Under the pieces are notes generated by a model. The model did not search any database and was not told the origin of the DNA. It saw nothing but the letters and a program-made list of their open reading frames with translations. From an uncultured Prevotellaceae bacterium (GTDB taxonomy: Bacteria; Bacteroidota; Bacteroidia; Bacteroidales; Bacteroidaceae), in the NCBI GenBank assembly GCA_946405695.1, contig CAMJIA010000064.1, positions 1-8,292 of the forward strand: a stretch of 8,292 nucleotides of DNA. Direction: 5' to 3'. Made by a program: the position numbers and the translations under genes. Shown in pieces: positions 1 through 7,200 of the stretch; position 1 is the first letter of the stretch; each line of letters starts with the position of its first letter.

Positions 1-46
1 TTCTGCCTTCTGTGCACACAGCACTGCGTAACTGATGCTTTCCCAT
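1..46 (-). CDS. ilvD: Dihydroxy-acid dehydratase, N-terminal fragment (runs off the window edge)
   Basis: Only 15 codons are visible, starting at the ATG at 46-44 and reading MGKHQLRSAVCTEGR. The pattern L-R-S-x-x-x-T-x-G-R near the start is what I recall of IlvD amino termini; E. coli begins with YRSATTTHGR. IlvD is a cytoplasmic Fe-S enzyme that dehydrates 2,3-dihydroxy-isovalerate and -methylvalerate to 2-oxoisovalerate and 3-methyl-2-oxopentanoate in valine and isoleucine synthesis. The start is supported by a Bacteroidetes promoter about 38 nt upstream and by the terminator that closes the preceding gene. The leader is too short for a peptide attenuator, and no such hairpin is seen. In Bacteroidales this gene often heads an ilv operon, but that would lie outside the window. 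The call rests on a very short stretch, so it is probable rather than certain. Confidence 0.68.
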   Translation of the reverse strand, partial: MGKHQLRSAVCTEGR

Positions 47-83
47 ATTTATACTTTTTTATTTGTTCTATTCATTTAAGTTG

Positions 84-118
84 CAAAGATAAGCCTTTTT
101 CCGTAAATAGCCAACAAA
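84..118 (-). promoter_or_regulatory. Bacteroidetes sigma-ABfr-type promoter for ilvD
   Basis: On the minus strand the -7 box TATCTTTG (91-84) matches TAnnTTTG. Upstream, TTTG (118-115) or the overlapping-region TTGG (114-111) can serve as the -33 element, with spacers of 23 and 19 nt; the second is nearer the usual spacing. The predicted transcription start lies about 30 nt ahead of the ATG at 46. The -33 region begins only about 10 bp beyond the terminator of the upstream porin gene. Confidence 0.7.
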
Positions 119-125
119 ATGACAG

Positions 126-161
126 AAAAAATCCCCGCAATTATTACGTTGCGGGGATTTT
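126..161 (-). terminator. Intrinsic terminator of the OmpA-family gene
   Basis: A perfect 13-bp inverted repeat (128-140 and 149-161) with a GC-rich core CCCCGCAA/TTGCGGGG encloses an 8-nt loop. On the minus strand the second arm runs into a T-rich tract (ATTTTTT), as expected for factor-independent termination. It lies 27 nt past the porin stop codon. The A-tract on the other side could give some bidirectional function, but no plus-strand gene needs it. Confidence 0.92.
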
Positions 162-188
162 ATATCGCTTTTGGTATTAAACCAATAA

Positions 189-1388
189 TTACTTCTGAAT
201 AGTAGTGTCGATGAACTTAGCAACACGATTGAAGTCGTTCTCAGAAGACAGCTTGTCGGTAGCGCCCAGGCCCTCAGCCTCCAAACGGTCAGCAGCAATC
301 TTGTACTTCTTAACCAGAACAGTCTTCACAGCCTCAGCACGCTTCTTGGCAATGCGGTCGTTAACCTCCTTAGAACCCTCGGGTGAAGCATAACCCAGAA
401 TCTTCACCTTGCTCTCAGGATGGTTCTTCATGTACTTAGCAACCATCTCACAGCTTGCCATACCAGCAGCATCAACATTGGTCTTACCCTGACCGAAGAT
501 AACGATAGGCTGCAGAGTAGCATTCATCTCCTTGATAATGCGCTCCTCAATGATCGTCTGTGCAGGACGAGACTGGCAAGCAGCCAACTGAGCCTTCAGG
601 TCAGCAATAGCCTTACCATCAGCAGCAATCTTACCATCCTTAGCCTGGTTGTCAGCACGCAGCTCGTTGATCTTAGCATTCAGACCGTCAATCTCAGCCT
701 GGTCGCGCAGCTGCTCCTTCTTAAAGTTGTGAGAACCATTGCTATTACCGAACTTATAGTTCAGACCTACGCTAACCTGACCAATGGCATTCCACTTGCT
801 ATCATTACCGAAAGTAACCTTACGGAAGGGGTTGCTCCATGTGGGGGCAGGCTGGCCAAGTACCAAAGCAGGCTCAATGTAGAGCTGCCAAGCCTTGTCA
901 GCACCCAGATTGAAAGCAAAGTCAACACCAGCCTTAGCGTTCAAACCAGAAGAAACATTGCCGTAAGTATGGCTATAACCACCACCTACAAGAGCAATCA
1001 CTTCAAAGCCACGGGGCTGTCCCTGATAACCTGCAAAAGCATTGCTCAGGTTGAAGGTACCCATAATGTCAACATTGATAGCGTCAACAAAAGTAAACTC
1101 CTTCATCATTGACTTCTCTGAAGACTCAAAATACATGTCAGCATCCAAAGCCAAACCAAATACGGTAGTCAGATTCTTACCAACACGAACACCCAGTTTG
1201 GGAGCAAAACCCTTCAGGCGGCCCCATTCTTCACCATTTACATTGAACTGTGAGATTGGTGTAGCAACACCTGCGTTCAAACCAACATACCAGTTGTCAC
1301 CAGCCTTGTTTGAAGTAGTGGCTGTCTTCTGCGCAGAGGCAGATACTGTCAGCATAGCTGCAGCAAGCATTAAAAATAACTTTTTCAT
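189..1388 (-). CDS. OmpA-family outer membrane protein with periplasmic peptidoglycan-binding domain
   Basis: This 399-residue protein anchors the outer membrane to peptidoglycan and may also act as a porin or adhesin. A signal peptide covers residues 1-20 (hydrophobic core, ends SASAQ). Residues 25-214 form an eight-strand-type beta-barrel, whose last strand ends in YKFG. Residues 222-272 are a charged heptad-like linker, probably coiled coil. Residues 290-395 are the OmpA C-terminal domain, with GYASPEGS (332-339) and NDRIAKKRAEAVKTVL (343-358), which fits the N-x2-[LI]-x3-R-A-x2-V-x3-L peptidoglycan signature. The diaminopimelate-binding Arg is kept (R350), but the position of the partner Asp in E. 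coli OmpA is Ser335. The start gives an intact signal peptide; there is no Shine-Dalgarno, only an A-rich leader. The gene follows the oxidoreductase gamma gene by 38 nt with no terminator or clear promoter between, and ends at a strong terminator. I am confident of the family; the exact role is open. Confidence 0.93.
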   Translation of the reverse strand: MKKLFLMLAAAMLTVSASAQKTATTSNKAGDNWYVGLNAGVATPISQFNVNGEEWGRLKGFAPKLGVRVGKNLTTVFGLALDADMYFESSEKSMMKEFTFVDAINVDIMGTFNLSNAFAGYQGQPRGFEVIALVGGGYSHTYGNVSSGLNAKAGVDFAFNLGADKAWQLYIEPALVLGQPAPTWSNPFRKVTFGNDSKWNAIGQVSVGLNYKFGNSNGSHNFKKEQLRDQAEIDGLNAKINELRADNQAKDGKIAADGKAIADLKAQLAACQSRPAQTIIEERIIKEMNATLQPIVIFGQGKTNVDAAGMASCEMVAKYMKNHPESKVKILGYASPEGSKEVNDRIAKKRAEAVKTVLVKKYKIAADRLEAEGLGATDKLSSENDFNRVAKFIDTTIQK

Positions 1389-1426
1389 GTTTGTTTTGAA
1401 ATTAATTAATGATAAGTATTATTGTT

Positions 1427-1969
1427 TTATTGTCTTTGAATGATTTTTCCTCCCTCTTCGATGGCCTGCATATTCAGTGGAATCAGCGCATGATGGCGTT
1501 CAGGAAGTGTCTTCTTCAGTGCCTTCTCCACACCGTTAGTACCTACCACAGGGCAAACCTTCAACAGACCACCCAATACAATCATGTTAAACACCTTGCC
1601 GTTCTTCATCTCAGCGGCCTTGTCCATAGCATCAATGCGGTATACGGTGATGTCCTTACGCGTTGGAGGATTGATAATACCAAAACCATCATAGATGAGG
1701 ATTCCACCAGACTTAATCTTAGGTTCGAACTTTTCTAATGATGGTTGGTTCAATACGATTGCAACATCGTATTTGCTGAGAATAGGCGAAGAAATACGCT
1801 CGTCGCTAACAATCACAGTAACGTTGGCTGTACCACCGCGCTGCTCCGGACCGTAAGCGGGCATCCATGTCACCTCCTTATCCTCCATCAGTCCACTATA
1901 GGCCAGAATTTTACCCATCGAGAGTACTCCCTGACCTCCGAAACCTGAAATAATTATTTCCTTTTTCAT
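1427..1969 (-). CDS. 2-oxoacid:ferredoxin oxidoreductase, gamma subunit
   Basis: At 180 residues this is the usual size for the stand-alone gamma subunit (pyruvate/ketoisovalerate oxidoreductase catalytic domain). The cytoplasmic complex converts 2-oxoacid plus CoA and oxidised ferredoxin to acyl-CoA, CO2 and reduced ferredoxin, or the reverse. Visible family motifs are GFGGQGV at 9-15, PAYGPEQRGGTA at 37-48 and VFNMIVLGGLL at 126-136. The ATG overlaps the beta-subunit stop in an ATGA (1969-1966), which suggests translational coupling and equal stoichiometry. It is the last gene of the ferredoxin-alpha-beta-gamma operon. Substrate choice (2-oxoisovalerate, 2-oxoglutarate or aryl pyruvates) cannot be read from this subunit; the VOR-type reading comes from the alpha subunit and the gene order. 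Confidence 0.93.
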   Translation of the reverse strand: MKKEIIISGFGGQGVLSMGKILAYSGLMEDKEVTWMPAYGPEQRGGTANVTVIVSDERISSPILSKYDVAIVLNQPSLEKFEPKIKSGGILIYDGFGIINPPTRKDITVYRIDAMDKAAEMKNGKVFNMIVLGGLLKVCPVVGTNGVEKALKKTLPERHHALIPLNMQAIEEGGKIIQRQ

Positions 1970-2736
1970 TTGTCTGTCGTATCTTTTAAGTCACCTTTGG
2001 GATAGAAGGGGAACATGTTCTCCTTCATCCATTCGTTAGCCTTGGCGGGTGTGAGTTTCCAACCGCTGTTACAGGTAGAGACGAACTCCACGAGACTTGA
2101 GCCCTTGCCGGCCATCGAAGCCTCGAAAGCCTTACGGAGAGCCTTCTTCGCCTTGTTGATAGAGGCCACGCTCTCCACACTCTGACGAGTAACATAGCAA
2201 GTTCCTTCCAAACCAGCAGCGATATCAGCCATCTTCAGGGGATAGCCATGCAACTGAGGATCGCGGCCATATGGACAGGTAGAGGTCTTCTGACCAATCA
2301 GCGTGGTAGGAGCCATCTGACCACCCGTCATACCATAGATGGCATTGTTGACGAAGATAATCACGATGTTCTCACCACGGTTCAGGGCATGAATGGTCTC
2401 ACAGGTTCCGATACAAGCCAGGTCGCCATCACCCTGATAGGTGAACACCAGACGGTCAGGCCAGCAGCGCTTGATACCCGTAGCCAGTGCGGGAGCACGA
2501 CCATGGGCAGCCTCCTGCCAGTCTATATCTATATAGTTGTACGCGAAGACAGCACAGCCCACAGGCGAAACACCTACGGCTTTGTCTTCCATACCCATCT
2601 CTTCGATGACTTCGGCAATGAGCTTATGTACCACGCCATGACTGCAGCCAGGACAGTAGTGCATATTGTTGTCGTTCATCAGCGTCGGCTTTTTGCAGAC
2701 GATGTTTTCTGGTTGAACTATTTGATTTCTATCCAT
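1966..2736 (-). CDS. 2-oxoacid:ferredoxin oxidoreductase, beta (thiamine diphosphate-binding) subunit
   Basis: This 256-residue subunit carries the thiamine diphosphate and the proximal catalytic chemistry of the complex. Near the N-terminus is CPGCSHG (28-34), the conserved cysteine-rich start of beta subunits in this family. HGRAPALATGIKR lies at 78-90. The ThDP/Mg motif begins GDGD at 102-105 and ends NN at 130-131, followed by YGMTGGQMAPTT at 134-145. The length and the lack of a fused ferredoxin domain fit the KOR/VOR-type beta subunit, in which the extra clusters are supplied by a separate ferredoxin subunit. It starts 4 nt after the alpha stop and overlaps the gamma gene by 4 nt. The family is certain; KorB-like and VorA-like enzymes cannot be told apart here by eye. 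Confidence 0.94.
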   Translation of the reverse strand: MDRNQIVQPENIVCKKPTLMNDNNMHYCPGCSHGVVHKLIAEVIEEMGMEDKAVGVSPVGCAVFAYNYIDIDWQEAAHGRAPALATGIKRCWPDRLVFTYQGDGDLACIGTCETIHALNRGENIVIIFVNNAIYGMTGGQMAPTTLIGQKTSTCPYGRDPQLHGYPLKMADIAAGLEGTCYVTRQSVESVASINKAKKALRKAFEASMAGKGSSLVEFVSTCNSGWKLTPAKANEWMKENMFPFYPKGDLKDTTDK

Positions 2737-2740
2737 AATC

Positions 2741-3826
2741 TTACATTACCTTTTTCAATGCTTCAACAATTTCCTCAGGATCGGGAACGATACCTCCCAG
2801 ACGGCCGAACTGCTCCACGGGCACAGCACCATTCACAGCCAAACGTACATCCTGTACCATCTGACCAGCGTTGATCTCGGCCACCAGGATACCCTTCACT
2901 TTCTTCGAGAGCTCTGCAATCTGCTTCTCTGGGAATGGAAACAGTGTAATTGGGCGGAAAAGACCAACTTTGATACCCTGCTCGCGGGCAATTTCCACGC
3001 TCTTCTCAGCAATACGGGCAGCACTGCCGAAGGCCACGATTGCATACTCAGCATCGTCCATCTGCTGCTGCTCAAAGCGCACCTCGTTCTCCTGAATCTT
3101 AGCATATTTCTGCTGGAGGGCGATGTTACGCTGCTCCATGATCTCAGGCTTCAGCTCCAGCGAGGTGATTACCACACGCTCACGGTTCTTGGGTTTACCC
3201 GTAGAAGCCCAGGGACACTCCTTGATTACCTCCTCGTCTGTACGACGGGGCTTAAAAGGAGGCAGCACCACTTTCTCCATCATCTGACCGATGACACCAT
3301 CACTCAGAATCATGGCAGGGTTGCGATATTTGAAGGCCAACTCAAAAGCGAGGTCTACGAAGTCGGCCATCTCCTGAACAGATGAGGGAGCCAGCACGAT
3401 GACCTTGTAGTCACCATTGCCACCACCACGCGTAGCCTGGAAGTAGTCACCCTGTGAGGGCTGGATGGTTCCCAGACCAGGGCCGCCACGCTGCACATTG
3501 ACAAATACACCTGGTACCTCAGCACCAGCCATGTAAGTGATGCCTTCCTGCATCAAAGCAATACCAGGAGACGATGACGACGTCATGGCACGTTTACCAG
3601 CGCCAGCAGCACCATACACCATATAAATAGATGCCAACTCGCTCTCAGCCTGCACCACCTGCATACCAGTGGTCTCCCAAGGCTTCAACTCAGCCAGTGT
3701 CTCAATCACCTCACTCTGCGGAGTAATAGGATAGCCGAAATAGCCGTCGCATCCGCAACGAATAGCAGCGTGGGCAATAGCCTCGTTGCCTTTCATCAAC
3801 ACAACTTCTCTTTTTTCTTCAGCCAT
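2741..3826 (-). CDS. vorB: 2-oxoacid:ferredoxin oxidoreductase alpha subunit, VorB-like (2-oxoisovalerate type)
   Basis: The 361-residue alpha subunit contains the pyrimidine-binding half of the thiamine site and the CoA-side domain. Motifs in order: YPITPQSE at 32-39, QAESE at 59-63, the TSSSSPG loop at 82-88, QRGGPGLGT at 112-120 leading into QPSQGD (122-127), and the second domain from about 258 (AIVAFGSAARIAEKSVEIA). The length matches the short VorB/KorA class and not the roughly 600-residue gamma-alpha fusion. In Bacteroidales this subunit is usually annotated 3-methyl-2-oxobutanoate dehydrogenase VorB. Expected work is oxidation of branched-chain 2-oxoacids to acyl-CoA, or reductive carboxylation of branched-chain or other acyl-CoAs; the second direction is known in ruminal and gut Bacteroidales. 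It starts 3 nt after the ferredoxin stop, behind a strong Shine-Dalgarno. Substrate specificity is inferred. Confidence 0.9.
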   Translation of the reverse strand: MAEEKREVVLMKGNEAIAHAAIRCGCDGYFGYPITPQSEVIETLAELKPWETTGMQVVQAESELASIYMVYGAAGAGKRAMTSSSSPGIALMQEGITYMAGAEVPGVFVNVQRGGPGLGTIQPSQGDYFQATRGGGNGDYKVIVLAPSSVQEMADFVDLAFELAFKYRNPAMILSDGVIGQMMEKVVLPPFKPRRTDEEVIKECPWASTGKPKNRERVVITSLELKPEIMEQRNIALQQKYAKIQENEVRFEQQQMDDAEYAIVAFGSAARIAEKSVEIAREQGIKVGLFRPITLFPFPEKQIAELSKKVKGILVAEINAGQMVQDVRLAVNGAVPVEQFGRLGGIVPDPEEIVEALKKVM

Positions 3827-3829
3827 AGC

Positions 3830-4060
3830 TTATTCCTCCACTTTTTTACGATACACGGTAATACAGCCATCTGGGCAGACAATGCCACACGATGCACAGC
3901 CCACACAGGCTTCCTCGTTGACAGCCTCCACAAAGGGATAACCGTGAAGATTAACTTTGTTGGCCAGAGCGATGACCTTCTGAGGGCAAGCAATGATACA
4001 CAACTGACATCCCTTGCAACGCTCAGTATCCACCACAATGGCGCCTTTCATTTTTGCCAT
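3830..4060 (-). CDS. 2x[4Fe-4S] ferredoxin-type delta subunit of the 2-oxoacid oxidoreductase
   Basis: This small 76-residue protein has two canonical cluster motifs: C15-x2-C18-x2-C21-x3-C25-P and C52-x2-C55-x2-C58-x3-C62-P. An extra cysteine, C66, follows the second motif. It is the electron-transfer subunit that passes electrons from the ThDP site to external ferredoxin. It is the first gene of the operon, 3 nt ahead of the alpha gene, and sits behind a good promoter. The start at 4060 gives MAKMKG; the internal Met4 (4051) is an alternative that would not change the function. The insertion between motifs (residues 26-51) is normal for delta subunits. Some genome annotations list it only as a 4Fe-4S binding protein. 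Confidence 0.93.
   Translation of the reverse strand: MAKMKGAIVVDTERCKGCQLCIIACPQKVIALANKVNLHGYPFVEAVNEEACVGCASCGIVCPDGCITVYRKKVEE
3835..3839 (-). promoter_or_regulatory. Strong Shine-Dalgarno GGAGG for the alpha subunit
   Basis: GGAGG on the minus strand lies 8 nt before the alpha-subunit ATG (3826) and is built from the last sense codons of the ferredoxin gene (GTG GAG GAA). It supports this start. The other starts in the window show no comparable site, as is usual in Bacteroidetes. Confidence 0.65.
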
Positions 4061-4100
4061 TTTTTATTTGTTTAATGCATTAACTATCGAATTCGGAGTG

Positions 4101-4132
4101 CAAAGGTACAAATAAGTAGGGAAACCACCAAA
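4101..4132 (-). promoter_or_regulatory. Bacteroidetes-type promoter of the ferredoxin/alpha/beta/gamma operon
   Basis: On the minus strand TTTG (4132-4129) and TACCTTTG (4108-4101) match the -33 TTTG and -7 TAnnTTTG consensus, with a 20-nt spacer. Transcription would begin near 4094, about 35 nt ahead of the ferredoxin ATG. No other copy of the -7 consensus was noticed ahead of the later genes of the operon. Confidence 0.8.
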
Positions 4133-4218
4133 ATATTTTTGATTTAAACAAACAGAAAATGCAATTAATTATGCAAAATCAATCTTCCGTGCACCATTCT
4201 TGCAAATTTATGCAACAA
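4133..4218 (-). other. AT-rich intergenic region between the GH2 gene and the oxidoreductase promoter, with two TGCA-armed dyads
   Basis: The region holds two short dyads: TGCA-N8-TGCA at 4160-4175 and TTGCA-N6-TGCAA at 4200-4215, with A/T-only centres. They lie roughly four helical turns apart and upstream of the -33 box. They could be operator sites, but both are short in an AT-rich stretch. No convincing GC-rich hairpin with a T-tract is visible after the GH2 stop, so its terminator is not identified. Confidence 0.3.
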
Positions 4219-7200
4219 TCATTTCACAATCTTACGTCCTTGAGCAATATAAACACCGGGGGGCAGCGAAGCCTGAGAGGCATCATGGCGATGCCCCTGC
4301 AGGTCGTAAACATATTTTGAATCCGCGTTCTCCTTCTGAAGCATATTAACTGCCGTAGTTTCGTCAAGCGCCTCAACACCTATCTCAGCCGCAGAGGTCC
4401 AAGCATTTCCGTTCACTTCACTCTTAGCTATGAACTTGATGTATCGTGCAATGGTGGCTGTATTGAGCTTGGCAGTTTGCTGTGCTGTGATATTCTGGAA
4501 GTTACCAGTTGCTGCAGCAGAGCCCCATGTATTACCATCAGTACTTAGGTATATCTCGTAGGCTTTCGCCATACCGTTCTGGTTGCCATCCTGACGTGCC
4601 AGATAGGTAATGGCTGTTACATTGTAGTTGGTAGCCATATCAATGACGATAGTATGCGGATGTTTCGGCTCGTTAGTACCCCATGCTGTATGCCAGAAAG
4701 TGCTATTATTGCCGTCAATGGCCAAATTGGCCTCATTGCCACCCTGATAGCTATCAACGCTTATCACTTTCCATGCACTCTTATTGATAAACAGTGGGAA
4801 GTCGTAACTCATCACAGGACTGGTCATCAGGCCATCAAGTGTACTATAGGCTTTAACGGTGCAAGCTGCGTTGTGAGTGACAGCCGAAGAATATTTTTGA
4901 TATTCGCCACCATCGATACTGTACCAAATAGTAGCATTCTGCGTCTGAGTGGTCATCTTCAGTTTGCCATCGTTCTGACGTTCCACGCTGACAGACTGGC
5001 AGACGGGCATATCGATGCGGGCAGCCTCAGCAGCCTTGACATCAGCCTTCAACGGAATGATGAAGAAGCGGAAAGCTGTGTTGGCAGCTTTCAGTTCGTA
5101 CTTATCCATCACATCGGGACCACATGAGTTATTGCCCAGACCGCGGGTAGCAGCATCGAGATTGACAACAGTAGGTGTACAACTCACGAACTCATAAGTA
5201 TGCTTCTTGCGTGTATCCTTATTAGTATAGTTATCCTCCGGACGGAAGTGGACGGCCGATGCCGCCATCTGGTCAGGAGCAACGAAGAGCAAGCCCAGAC
5301 CATCCGTATTGGTCACAGACATCCAGCGAACCTCCTGTTTTGTGCCATGCTCCTGAGGCAGGATATATTCCTCGTACTGATCGGTGACGGTACTGTTATA
5401 GATAGCTGGTAAACAGGCTTCCTTGCGGTCGCGATAGCTGTCCCAAGGACCGCGACCGAACCAACTAAGTTGCTCCATCCCTTCCGGCATCTCCAACTTG
5501 AAGCCGAGTTTCGGCAGGATGGCCCCCGTATTCTGGGGACGGATGAACGAGTTGGTCATGATGGTACCGTCAGCACAGACGATGAAGTCGAGCGATACAT
5601 CAAAGATATTTGAACCAGTACCGTAGGTACTCTTCATGCTGACAGTAACGGTCTTACCATCGACAGCTTTCGTCACCTTGGTCTCTGTACCCTTACCTGT
5701 CGTACTAAGACTACGCAGTCCCATGCCATCCCAGCTAGCCTTCTTAGAACCATCATTATCGGTAGGCAGACGGAAGGTATTGAGCTGTAAAGCCTTAGTC
5801 ATCATCTGCACGCCATCGAAGGTGTAGCCCGTCAGTGTACCCTTACTCTTGCTAAACGTAGCCGCGAAGTTAGCACCACTGACAGTAACAACACTTGTAC
5901 CGTCATCGACAGTCAGTGCATTGGCCGTAGCAAACGTCAGGTCCTTCATGGGTTTGGAAGCACTCTTCACTAGCAGTTTCTCTTCAGCTACTACGTAGCC
6001 TGCATCAGCCCAGGCTGTTTTCTCACGCTGTTTGGCACAGAAGTAGATAAATGCTTCCTTAGTGGCATCAAGTTCATTGACAGAAGTCATATCAATGGTG
6101 ACATCCTTTGTTGCGCCAGCAGCGATGTCGTCGCTAATTGTACCAGTACCAAGGACATTGTCATCTTCATCCATCAACGTATAGCTAACGTCATAGGTAT
6201 TGCTGGACAGGAACGCCAACTTGTTTTTCATGCGGAACGTTCCTGTCTTTCCGCTGATAGCAGCCCACTCCAGGGGCTGGTAAATCTTCTTAGTATTGTA
6301 AGTCTTGGCGGTATAGCTCCAGTCGGGATGCACCAGACCGTTGATACAGAAATTGCCGTCGTTGGGATTGTCTCCGAAATCTCCACCATAGGCCCAGTAT
6401 TCTTGACCTGAGCTGCTTTTCGTCAGGAGTCCTTGGTCTTTGAAGTCCCAGATAAACTCACCCGTCAGGCACGGATACTGCTCATAGAGGTCGAACATCT
6501 CGCGGACATTGCCCATAGAATTTCCCATAGAATGCGAGTTCTCACACTGAATATGTGGACGATCGTGCTGGGTTTTACCCTTATTCTCGATGCCACCATA
6601 ATCCCAATACATAGACGAGGTTACATCAGCATACTGACTAGCCCCCTCATAGTGGGTCAAGCGGGTGTTGTCGAGCTCTTTGATAGCAGTCTGTACGGCA
6701 GCAAAGTTTTTACCGCTACCGCTTTCGTTGCCAAACGACCACATGAAGATACAAGGGTGGTTGCGCATCCAGCGCACGTGGTTCTGCGAACGTTCCACCA
6801 TCGCATTCTTGAACTGCGACACAGAAGATAGTCCCCAGTTTCCGTGACACTCCACGTTGGCCTCTGCCAACACATACATACCATATTTATCGCAGAGGTC
6901 ATAGAAAATGGGATCATTGGGATAGTGGGAGGTACGGATGGCGTTGATATTCAGGCGCTTCATACAGAGAATATCCTGTTCAATCTCCTCAGGGGTAATG
7001 GCACGCCCATTGACAGGTGAGAAGTCGTGACGGTTGACTCCATGGAACACCATGCGCTGGCCGTTGATGAGCAGAGCACCATCTTCACGAATACTCACTT
7101 TACGGAAGCCCACCTTGCTGCCTCGCCTATCGACCACGTTACCGTCTTTGTCCTTCAACGTCACCACCAGGTCATAAAGATTCGGTGTCTCGGCACTCCA

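Noticed and set aside
68..298. 76-codon minus-strand frame covering the porin 3' end and terminator
   Set aside because: It overlaps the porin coding end, the terminator hairpin and the ilvD promoter. The translation is compositionally odd, and no independent start signal is present.
420..1112. 230-codon open frame on the plus strand
   Set aside because: It lies entirely antisense to the well-supported OmpA-family gene. The translation is low-complexity Leu/Ser/Thr-rich with no recognisable domain.
1397..1404. TAATTTCA as a -7 box for the porin gene
   Set aside because: It departs from TAnnTTTG at the last two positions and would leave a leader of only 8-9 nt. It is kept only as a remark in the findings.
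2248..2874. 208-codon open frame on the plus strand
   Set aside because: It is antisense to the beta and alpha subunit genes, whose catalytic motifs are intact. The translation shows no family features.
4654..5127. 157-codon plus-strand frame inside the GH2 gene
   Set aside because: It is a shadow of the F5/8 type C and chitobiase-C coding region, which is clearly coding on the minus strand.
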